Shown in pieces: positions 57,261-64,000 of a stretch of DNA of 64,000 nt; the stretch's first letter is position 1; every line of letters starts with the position of its first letter. Source of the stretch: Patulibacter defluvii (GTDB lineage Bacteria; Actinomycetota; Thermoleophilia; Solirubrobacterales; Solirubrobacteraceae); assembly GCF_034096925.1 (NCBI RefSeq), contig NZ_JAWZSQ010000001.1:248001-312000 (forward strand), written 5' to 3'. The notes under the pieces were generated by a model. The model worked only from the letters and a program-made list of their open reading frames with translations, was not told where the DNA came from and searched no databases. The translations under genes and the position numbers were made by a program.

Positions 57261-58640
57261 GTGGCCCGGGTCACCACGAGCACGCGGCGGCGGATCCGGC
57301 GCGGGGCGGCGGTCGCGCTGCTGGTGGCGGTCGTCGTCGCCGTCGCGCTGCTGGTCGCGGGCGGCGGCGACGACGGCTACCGGGTCCACGCGCGGTTCGT
57401 CAACGCCGGCCAGATGGTCGAGGGCGCGACCGTCCAGGTGGCGGGCCGCCGGGTCGGCACCGTCACCCGCCTGACCCTCGCCGACGACGGCACCGCCGAC
57501 GCCGAGCTGTCGCTCGACGACCGGGTCGTGCGGCCGCTGCGGCGCGACGCGCGGGCGGCGATCCGGGCCGTCGGCCAGGCCGGCGTCGCCAGCCGCTTCG
57601 TCGACCTGACCCCCGGCTCGTCGCGGGCCCCGGCGATCGCCGACGGCGGCACCCTGCCGCTGGCCCAGACCCGCGGGATCGTCGACCTCGACGCGATCCT
57701 CGACCGGCTCGACGCGCCCGCCCGCCGCGACGTCCGCGGCCTGATCCGGGGCGCGTCGCGGATCTACGCCGGATCGAGCGCGGCCTCGTTCAACCGGATG
57801 CTCGCGCGGCTCGACCCGGCGCTCGGCGAGACGGCGCGGCTGTTCGGCGAGCTGGAGGCCGACGGCGACGACGTCGAGCGGCTGATCGTCCGCGCGGGCG
57901 ATGCGGCCAGCGCGATCGCCGCCCGTCGCCAGGACCTGCGGCGGGCGGTCTCCGGCACGGCGCGGGCGCTCGGCGCGGTGGCGGAGCGGCGGACCGCGCT
58001 CGACGGCGTCCTGCGACGGGCGCCGGCCGTCCTGCGGATGGCCCGCGGGACCCTCGCCGGGGTCTCCGTCACCACCGCCCGCCTGCGCCCGGCGCTGCGG
58101 CTGGTGCCGGCCGCCGCCGCGCCGCTCGGGCAGGTGGCGCGAGCGCTGCCGCCGACGCTGGCCCGGGCGACGCCGGTGGTCGGGCGGCTGCGGCGCGACC
58201 TGCCGGCGGTCCGGCGGACGCTGCTCGCCCTGCCCGCGCTGCGGCCGTCGGCGGTCGAGGCGCTCGGCCGCACGCGGACCGCGCTGGCGGCGGCGACCCC
58301 GATCCTGCGCGGCGTCCGCTACTACGGCAGCGACTTCATCCTCGGCGTCCTCAACGGGCTCGCCGGCGTCGCGGTCGGCAACTACAACGAGCTCGGCCAC
58401 TACGCGCGGCTGGAGTTCGTGCAGAACGTCCAGACCCTGCTCGGCGGGGCGCTCTCGTCGCTGGTGCCGGCGCTGACCGGCGGCGGCCTGCTGGGTCCGA
58501 TCAACGTCCGCACCCACCTCGACGCGCGCTGCCCCGGCAGCACCGCGCCGCCGGCGCCGGACGGCTCCAGCCCGTGGGTCCCCGACCCGTCGATCTGCGA
58601 CCCGGCGGACAGCATGCCGGCCTCGGTGAACCAGCCGTGA
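57261..58640 (+). CDS. MCE-family protein 1
   Basis: 459 aa. N-terminal membrane anchor (AAVALLVAVVVAVALLVAG), then the MCE domain YRVHARFVNAGQMVEGATVQVAGRRVGTVTRLTLADDGTADAELSLDD (residues about 38-115), and a long helical Arg/Ala/Leu-rich tail. GTG 57261 lies 3 nt after permease B. MCE subunits form a shuttle across the cell envelope for lipids or sterols. Its TGA overlaps the next GTG. Confidence 0.88.
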   Translation: MARVTTSTRRRIRRGAAVALLVAVVVAVALLVAGGGDDGYRVHARFVNAGQMVEGATVQVAGRRVGTVTRLTLADDGTADAELSLDDRVVRPLRRDARAAIRAVGQAGVASRFVDLTPGSSRAPAIADGGTLPLAQTRGIVDLDAILDRLDAPARRDVRGLIRGASRIYAGSSAASFNRMLARLDPALGETARLFGELEADGDDVERLIVRAGDAASAIAARRQDLRRAVSGTARALGAVAERRTALDGVLRRAPAVLRMARGTLAGVSVTTARLRPALRLVPAAAAPLGQVARALPPTLARATPVVGRLRRDLPAVRRTLLALPALRPSAVEALGRTRTALAAATPILRGVRYYGSDFILGVLNGLAGVAVGNYNELGHYARLEFVQNVQTLLGGALSSLVPALTGGGLLGPINVRTHLDARCPGSTAPPAPDGSSPWVPDPSICDPADSMPASVNQP

Positions 58641-59962
58641 GGCGGGCCGGCCTGCTGCTCGCCGCGCTGCTGGTGGCCGCCGTCGCGGCGCTGCTGCTGC
58701 TGCGCGGCGGCGGCGAGGGGGAGGGCGACTACCGCTTCGACGCGATCTTCGACACCGCCAAGGGGATCGTCCCCGGGCAACTGCTGAAGGTCGGCGGGGT
58801 CCGCGCCGGCCGCGTCGAGGCGGTCCACCTGACCCCCGGCCACCACGCGCGGATGAGCTTCAGCCTCGACCGCCGCTACGCACCGCTGCGGCAGGGCGCG
58901 CGCTGCCGGATCCTGCCCGAGGGCTTCATCAGCGAGAGCTTCGTCGACTGCGATCCCGGCCCCCGCGGGCAGCCGCCGCTGCGGGCCAGCGGCGACGCGC
59001 CGCCGACCGTCGCGCTGGAGCGGACCCAGATCCCGGTCGCGCTGCAGGACGTCGTCGACCTGTTCGCGGTCCCGACCGCCGACCGGATCCGGGTGCTGCT
59101 GAGCGAGCTGGGGCTGGCGACCGCCGGCCGCGGTCGCGACCTGAACGCGATCCTCCGCCGCGCCAACCCGGCGCTGACCGACGCCCGCTCGCTGCTGGCG
59201 GTCCTCGACGGCCAGCGGACGCGGCTGGCCGACGCGGTCGCGGCCAGCGACGCGGTGCTCGCGCGGCTGGCCGGCAGCGACCGGGCGATCCGGCGGCTGG
59301 TCGATCGCGGGGCCGCGGCGACCGCCGTCACCGCCGGTCGCGAGCGGGCGCTGGGGGAGGGCGTCCGGCGGCTGCCGGCGATGCTGGCCGAGGCCGACGG
59401 CGGGCTCGACGCGCTCGACCGGACCGCCGTCCGGCTGACGCCGCTGGTCCGCGACCTGCGGGCCAGCGCGCCCTCGCTGCGGCGGCTGACGACCGTGCTG
59501 CCGCGGTTCGCCCGCACCGGCACCCCGGCCCTCCGCGACCTCCAGCGGCTGGCCCGCCGCGGCCGCCCGCAGCTGGCGGCGCTGCGGCCGCTGGCCCGCG
59601 ACGTCGAGCGGCTGGTCGGCCGGCTCGGCGCGCCGCTCGACCGCGCCCGCCGGCTGCTGGTCGACACCCGCGACCGCGGCGGGATCGACGAGACCCTGCG
59701 GCTGCTCTACTCGCTGTCGACCGTCACCGCGCTGCGCGACGACGTCTCGCACATCGTCAGCATCTTCGCCGGCGTCTATTCGCAGTGCCTGCTGAACCGC
59801 AGCGCCCCCGGCTGCAGCCACGCCTACGCGGCGCCCGGCAAGGGGCTGGTGCCGGTCAACGACCCGGCGTCCGGCCCGCGGGAGGCGACCGACCGCGCCG
59901 CCGCCGATCCCGATCCGACCGTCGAGCGGCTGCGCCGCCGCCTACGGGAGCTGCTGCGATGA
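58637..59962 (+). CDS. MCE-family protein 2
   Basis: 441 aa. Short anchor (AGLLLAALLVAAVAALLLL), MCE domain YRFDAIFDTAKGIVPGQLLKVGGVRAGRVEAVHLTPGHHARMSFSLD (about 34-105), helical tail, and Cys residues near the end (SQCLLNRSAPGCSHAYA) that could form a disulfide. Start GTG 58637 is coupled to the preceding gene (GTGA). Confidence 0.88.
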   Translation: MRRAGLLLAALLVAAVAALLLLRGGGEGEGDYRFDAIFDTAKGIVPGQLLKVGGVRAGRVEAVHLTPGHHARMSFSLDRRYAPLRQGARCRILPEGFISESFVDCDPGPRGQPPLRASGDAPPTVALERTQIPVALQDVVDLFAVPTADRIRVLLSELGLATAGRGRDLNAILRRANPALTDARSLLAVLDGQRTRLADAVAASDAVLARLAGSDRAIRRLVDRGAAATAVTAGRERALGEGVRRLPAMLAEADGGLDALDRTAVRLTPLVRDLRASAPSLRRLTTVLPRFARTGTPALRDLQRLARRGRPQLAALRPLARDVERLVGRLGAPLDRARRLLVDTRDRGGIDETLRLLYSLSTVTALRDDVSHIVSIFAGVYSQCLLNRSAPGCSHAYAAPGKGLVPVNDPASGPREATDRAAADPDPTVERLRRRLRELLR

Positions 59963-61392
59963 GCGCCCCGACCCGTCGTCGCGCCGCCGGCCGCGGACGG
60001 CTGCTGGCGATCGGCCTGGCCGGGATCGCCGTCGTGCTGGCGATCGTCGTCATCGCCTACCGGGCCAACAGCGGCCTGCCCTTCCAGCCCGCCTACCGGA
60101 TCACCGTCGAGGTCCCGAACGCGCTGCGGCTGGTGCGCAACAACGACGTCCGGATCGCGGGCGTGCGGGCGGGCCGGACCGACCGGGTCGAGGCGGTGGT
60201 CGGCGGCCGCCGCACCCACGCGCGGCTGACCCTGGCCCTGCGCGAGGACGTCGGGCCGCTGCGCTCCGACACCCGCGCGCGGGTCCGGCCGGCGTCGATC
60301 CTCGGCACCAACTACCTCGACCTGCTGCCGGGCGAGCGCGGTCGCGAGCTGCCCTCGGGGTCGGCGCTGCCGCTGGCGCGGGCCTCCTCGACCGTCGAGC
60401 TGACCGACCTGCTGGACGTCTTCGACCGCGCCAGCGGCCGCCGGCTGCAGGCGCTGCTGGGCGAGGTCGGCCCGGGGCTGGCGGGCCGCGGCCCGGCGCT
60501 CAACCAGGCGCTCGGCGACCTGCCCGGGACCCTCCGCGAGCTGGCGCTGGTCAGCCGCGCGCTGGCCCGCCCGGACACGCGGCTGGGGCCGTTCGTGGTC
60601 GCGCTCGACCGCGCGGCGCAGGCGATCGCGCCGGTCCGCGGGGCGCTGGCCGGGGCGATCGAGGGCGCGGCGGGCACGCTGGCCACGCTCGCCGACCACG
60701 GCCCGGCGCTGGCCGCGACCCTCGACGCGCTGCCGCCGGCCGAGGCCTCGACCACCCGCGCCTTCGTGCGGCTGCGGCCGGCGCTCGACGACCTGGCGCG
60801 GCTCTCGACCGCGCTCGAGCCGGCGGTCGGGCTGCTGCCGCGGGCGGTCCCGACCGTCAACCGCACGCTGACCGCCGGCCTCCGCCCGCTGCGCGACCTG
60901 CGGCCCTTCGCCGGCGCCCTCGGCGAGAGCCTGGTCGGCCTCGGCGACCTGGCCCGCACGACCGGCGTCCGCGGCGCCGTCCAGCGGACCGAGGACGCGA
61001 TCACCGCCGCCGACGGCACCCTGCGGACGCTGCTGCCGGCCCAGCTCCAGTGCAACGTGATCGGGCTCTGGGCGACCAACTTCGCCTCGACCTTCGGCAG
61101 CCTCGGCACCGGCCAGGGCCCGGCGGTGGCCAACATCGGCGTCACTCACCTGGGGGCCGAGGGCGAGCTGCTGCAGAACCCGCGGCCGTCGCGCAACGCC
61201 AACATCAACCTGCTGCCGAACGTCGACCGCCGGGAGTGCGAGTCGGGCAACGAGCCGGTCGGCGGCGGCCAGCAGCTCGGCAACCCGCGCGGCCACCAGC
61301 CGGCCGCCACGCGCGAGACCCGCCAGCAGCCGGCGATCCGGCGGCTGGCCGATCGCGCCGGCCTGCTCGACCGCGGGAGGAGCGGCCGGTGA
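59959..61392 (+). CDS. MCE-family protein 3
   Basis: 477 aa. Anchor helix LLAIGLAGIAVVLAIVVIAY, MCE domain YRITVEVPNALRLVRNNDVRIAGVRAGRTDRVEAVVGGRRTHARLTLALRED (about 48-120), tail with LDLLPGERGRELPSGS. ATG 59959 overlaps the previous stop; Asn/Gly-rich C-terminus (NINLLPNVDRRECESGNEPVGGG). Part of the same envelope lipid channel. Confidence 0.88.
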   Translation: MSAPTRRRAAGRGRLLAIGLAGIAVVLAIVVIAYRANSGLPFQPAYRITVEVPNALRLVRNNDVRIAGVRAGRTDRVEAVVGGRRTHARLTLALREDVGPLRSDTRARVRPASILGTNYLDLLPGERGRELPSGSALPLARASSTVELTDLLDVFDRASGRRLQALLGEVGPGLAGRGPALNQALGDLPGTLRELALVSRALARPDTRLGPFVVALDRAAQAIAPVRGALAGAIEGAAGTLATLADHGPALAATLDALPPAEASTTRAFVRLRPALDDLARLSTALEPAVGLLPRAVPTVNRTLTAGLRPLRDLRPFAGALGESLVGLGDLARTTGVRGAVQRTEDAITAADGTLRTLLPAQLQCNVIGLWATNFASTFGSLGTGQGPAVANIGVTHLGAEGELLQNPRPSRNANINLLPNVDRRECESGNEPVGGGQQLGNPRGHQPAATRETRQQPAIRRLADRAGLLDRGRSGR

Positions 61393-62912
61393 GCGCCGAG
61401 GTCGTCCGCCGCCGGGCCCGCCGCGCCCGCACCCGCCGGCTGGCCGCCGCGCTGATCGCGCTGGCGCTGCTGGCCGCGATCACCTTCGTCGCCTTCTGGC
61501 GTGGCGCGCTCTCCGGCGGCTACGAGATCGAGGCCGTCGTCGGCACCGCCAACCAGCTGCGGCCGGGGGCGGCGGTGCGGGTCGCCGGCCTCGACGTCGG
61601 CCGGCTGGAGGCGATCGAGCCCGGCCCCGGCACCAGCTCGCGGCTGCGGCTGCGGATCGACGACGACGCGCCGCCGATCCACGACGACGCCGGGGTCCGG
61701 ATCGCGCCGCGGCTGTTCTTCGAGGGCAACGCCGCGATCCGGATCGCTCCCGGCACCGCCGGCCGGCCGCGGATCCGCCCCGGGGCCACGATCCCGCGCT
61801 CGCGGACCAGCGTCGCCGTCCAGCTCGACCAGGTGCTCGACGTGCTGACGACGCCGGTCCGCGACGGGCTGCGGCGGACGGCGGCCGAGCTGCGCCGCGG
61901 GCTCGGCGGCCCGGCCGGGCGCAGCGGCGCCGACGGCCTGCGGCGGGCGACGCGCGAGCTCGACGGCGCCCTCGGTGACGTGACGACGGTCGAGCGCGCC
62001 GTCCGCGGGGTCCGCCCGGGCGACCTGGAGGGGGCGATCGCCGGCACCGCCGACAGCGCCGAGCAGCTGGTTCGCGACCCCGCCGCGCTCCAGGGCGTGG
62101 TCACCAACAGCGCCCGCCTGCTCGCCGCGCTGGCCGACCGCGAGCGGCAGCTGGGGGCGTCGGTCGACGGTCTGCTGGCGGTCCTCGGCGACGCCCCCGC
62201 GACGCTCCGGCGGCTGGACCTGGCGCTGCCGGTCGTCGACCGCTTCGCCGGCGCGCTGCGGCCGGCGCTGCGGGCGGCCCCGCGGCCGCTGCGGCGCACG
62301 GCCGAGGCGCTCGAGCAGGTGCGCGCGATCACCGCCCCCGGCGAGCTGCCGGCGACCCTCGACGCGCTGCGCCCGATCACCGCCGACCTGCCGCCGCTGG
62401 CCGAGCGGCTGACGGGGACGCTGCCGCTGCTGGCCGACGCGATGCGCTGCGTCGACCGCAACGTGCTGCCGACGCTGCGGATGCAGGTGCCCGACGGCAA
62501 GCTCTCGACCGGCCGCCCGGTCTGGCAGGACGCGCTCCACATGGGCGCGGCGCTGGCGGGCGCGTCGCCGAACTTCGACGGCAACGGGACCACGATCCGG
62601 CTCGGCGTGACCGAGGGCGAGCAGGCGCTGGAGGGCGTGCTGCCGGGGATCGGGACCGTCTCGACGCTGGCCGCCGACGGCGTCGGCTCGCTCAGCCCGG
62701 CCTGGCTCGGCTACGGGGTCTCGCCGCCGTTCCGGCCCGACGTCCGCTGCACGACCCAGGCCCTGCCCGACCTCGACGCGCGGTCGAGCGCCCGGCTCCA
62801 GGGCTTCCGGCGGACCGCGGCGACCCCGGCCAAGGAGGCCCGGGCGGAGCAGCGCGCCGCCTCGCGGGCGCTGCTCGGCCGGCCGCCGCTCGGCGGGAGG
62901 GGCGCGCGATGA
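61389..62912 (+). CDS. MCE-family protein 4
   Basis: 507 aa. Anchor (ALIALALLAAITFVAFW), MCE domain YEIEAVVGTANQLRPGAAVRVAGLDVGRLEAIEPGPGTSSRLRLRIDDDA (about 45-110), then FFEGNAAIRIAPGTAG. Long Ala/Arg/Leu helical body. GTG 61389 sits in the GTGA overlap with the third MCE gene. Confidence 0.88.
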   Translation: MSAEVVRRRARRARTRRLAAALIALALLAAITFVAFWRGALSGGYEIEAVVGTANQLRPGAAVRVAGLDVGRLEAIEPGPGTSSRLRLRIDDDAPPIHDDAGVRIAPRLFFEGNAAIRIAPGTAGRPRIRPGATIPRSRTSVAVQLDQVLDVLTTPVRDGLRRTAAELRRGLGGPAGRSGADGLRRATRELDGALGDVTTVERAVRGVRPGDLEGAIAGTADSAEQLVRDPAALQGVVTNSARLLAALADRERQLGASVDGLLAVLGDAPATLRRLDLALPVVDRFAGALRPALRAAPRPLRRTAEALEQVRAITAPGELPATLDALRPITADLPPLAERLTGTLPLLADAMRCVDRNVLPTLRMQVPDGKLSTGRPVWQDALHMGAALAGASPNFDGNGTTIRLGVTEGEQALEGVLPGIGTVSTLAADGVGSLSPAWLGYGVSPPFRPDVRCTTQALPDLDARSSARLQGFRRTAATPAKEARAEQRAASRALLGRPPLGGRGAR

Positions 62913-64000
62913 CCCGCCGCACCCTCGGCTTCCTGGTCGTCGTCGCGGCGATCGTCGTCACGGGCGTCGCCGCGGCCGCCTACGTGCTCGTCCACCAGCG
63001 GCTGCCGGTGCCGTTCCGCGACGTCTACGAGCTGCGCGCGTCGCTGGTCGCCGCCGACGGCGTGGCGCCCGGGCTCGGCCAGCCGGTCCAGGTGGCGGGG
63101 GTCAAGGTCGGGACGATCACCGCCGCCCGGGTCGAGCGCGGGCGGGCGCTGGTGACGCTGGAGATCGACCGTCGCGAGCTGCCGGCCGTTCACGCCGACG
63201 CCAGCGTCGCGCTGCGGCCGGTGACCCCGCTCGACGACATGCGGATCGAGCTCGATCCCGGCCACCGTGCCCGCGGCCCGCTGCCGCCCGGCGGCCGGAT
63301 CGACCAGGCCCGGACGACCACCCCGGCCGCGCTCGACGAGCTGCTCGGCGCGCTCGACGCCGACACCCGCGACTTCCTGGCCTCGCTGATCTCGTCGCTC
63401 GACGCCGGCACCGCCGGCCGCGGCGACGACCTCCGGCGGGCGCTGCGGACGCTTGGCCCGACGGTCGGCCAGGTGCGGCGGATCGCCGCCTCGCTGGCCG
63501 GCCGCCGCCGCGAGCTGTCGCGGCTGGTCAGCAACGTCGCCGTGATCACCCGTGCCGCCAGCCGCGACGACCGGCTGGCCGCGCTGGTCGCCGACGGCAA
63601 CCGCACGCTGCGCGCCGTCGCCGACCAGGACGCGGCGCTGCGGCAGGCGCTGACCCGCCTGCCCGGGACGTTGACGACGACCTCGCGGGCGCTGCGCTCG
63701 GGCGGCGGCCTGGCCGCCGAGCTGCCGCCGACTCTGACCGCGCTGCAGCCGGCCGTCCGCCGGCTGCCGGCGACGCTCGCCGCGCTGGAGCCGTTCAGCG
63801 CCCGCCTGCGCGACGCGCTCCGCGACGACGTGCGGCCGCTGGCCCGCGAGCTGACCCCGCTGCTGGGCGAGCTGCGCCCGGCCGTCTCCGGCCTGCGGAC
63901 GGCCGAGCCCGACCTGCGCGGGGTGCTGCAGTCGACGAACTACCTGCTCAACAGCCTGGCCTACAACCCGCCCGGCGACGACGAGGGCTTCCTCTTCTGG
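62909..64000 (+). CDS. MCE-family protein 5 (partial, cut by the window end)
   Basis: The first 364 residues are visible. Anchor LGFLVVVAAIVVTGVAAAAYVLV, MCE domain YELRASLVAADGVAPGLGQPVQVAGVKVGTITAARVERGRALVTLEID (about 43-110). The visible end, LQSTNYLLNSLAYNPPGDDEGFLFW, is a motif common near the C-terminal third of MceE/F-like proteins. ATG overlap with MCE 4; a sixth member may lie beyond the window. Confidence 0.87.
   Translation, partial: MTRRTLGFLVVVAAIVVTGVAAAAYVLVHQRLPVPFRDVYELRASLVAADGVAPGLGQPVQVAGVKVGTITAARVERGRALVTLEIDRRELPAVHADASVALRPVTPLDDMRIELDPGHRARGPLPPGGRIDQARTTTPAALDELLGALDADTRDFLASLISSLDAGTAGRGDDLRRALRTLGPTVGQVRRIAASLAGRRRELSRLVSNVAVITRAASRDDRLAALVADGNRTLRAVADQDAALRQALTRLPGTLTTTSRALRSGGGLAAELPPTLTALQPAVRRLPATLAALEPFSARLRDALRDDVRPLARELTPLLGELRPAVSGLRTAEPDLRGVLQSTNYLLNSLAYNPPGDDEGFLFW

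Noticed and set aside
1..64000. tRNA, rRNA, insertion sequences, prophage or CRISPR
   Set aside because: No cloverleaf, ribosomal sequence, transposase, integrase or repeat-spacer pattern was seen on either strand.

Overview
The window is very GC-rich DNA (coding third positions are almost all G or C) with frequent GTG starts, ATGA/GTGA gene overlaps, an MCE lipid-transport operon, F420/flavin-type enzymes and many secreted proteins with Arg-rich C-termini. This fits an actinobacterium, most likely class Thermoleophilia (Solirubrobacter/Conexibacter/Patulibacter-like). That placement is inference from gene style; no rRNA or tRNA is present. No stretch longer than about 200 bases lacks a gene or a structured element.

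Left part (1-19.3 kb): a partial metal-associated gene behind a perfect CsoR-type palindrome; a diaminopropionate ammonia-lyase-like enzyme; an etfB-etfA-FAD oxidoreductase operon; and a PucR-type regulator divergent from a long ATGA-coupled operon. That operon encodes a complete oligopeptide-type ABC importer (two permeases, a double ATPase, a Tat/lipoprotein binding protein), an S9 peptidase, a secreted S33 tripeptidyl-aminopeptidase-like enzyme, a CocE/S15-type acyl hydrolase, an acyl-CoA ligase and an enoyl-CoA hydratase. It looks like import and dismantling of an acylated or amide-linked peptide-like compound.

Middle part (19.3-47 kb): mostly secreted or surface proteins. These are a frame-shifted I36-like peptidase inhibitor, a metzincin protease with a secreted partner, a Ca-binding/Gly-rich giant next to a 1058-aa repeat protein, a beta-helix protein, several secreted esterases, an NHL-repeat protein, and small enzymes with dedicated TetR regulators. 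Embedded here is a stand-alone winged-helix plus TIR-like nucleotide-binding protein of lower GC (37559-38833), the best defence-type candidate. It is followed by an OmpR-type two-component system. Three promoters (22.1, 38.96 and 41.3 kb) share a TTCAT-N6-TTCAT direct repeat at the same distance from a -10-like hexamer, which suggests a local regulon.

Right part (47-64 kb): an F420-reductase-like/LLM oxidoreductase pair divergent from a MarR gene with two perfect TTGACATGTCAA operators; a signalling block of a membrane histidine kinase, a fused response regulator/thioredoxin-reductase-like flavoprotein without CxxC, a cNMP-binding-fold histidine kinase and a UBP-type zinc finger; a repeat element of four alternating GAACGTCGCAC copies; then a TetR gene divergent from an mce operon (two YrbE/MlaE permeases and at least five MCE proteins, the last cut by the window end).

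Recurring regulatory logic: palindromic operators sit between or inside divergent promoters next to TetR/MarR/CsoR-type genes, and several genes appear to be leaderless (TANNNT followed 6-9 nt later by the start codon).
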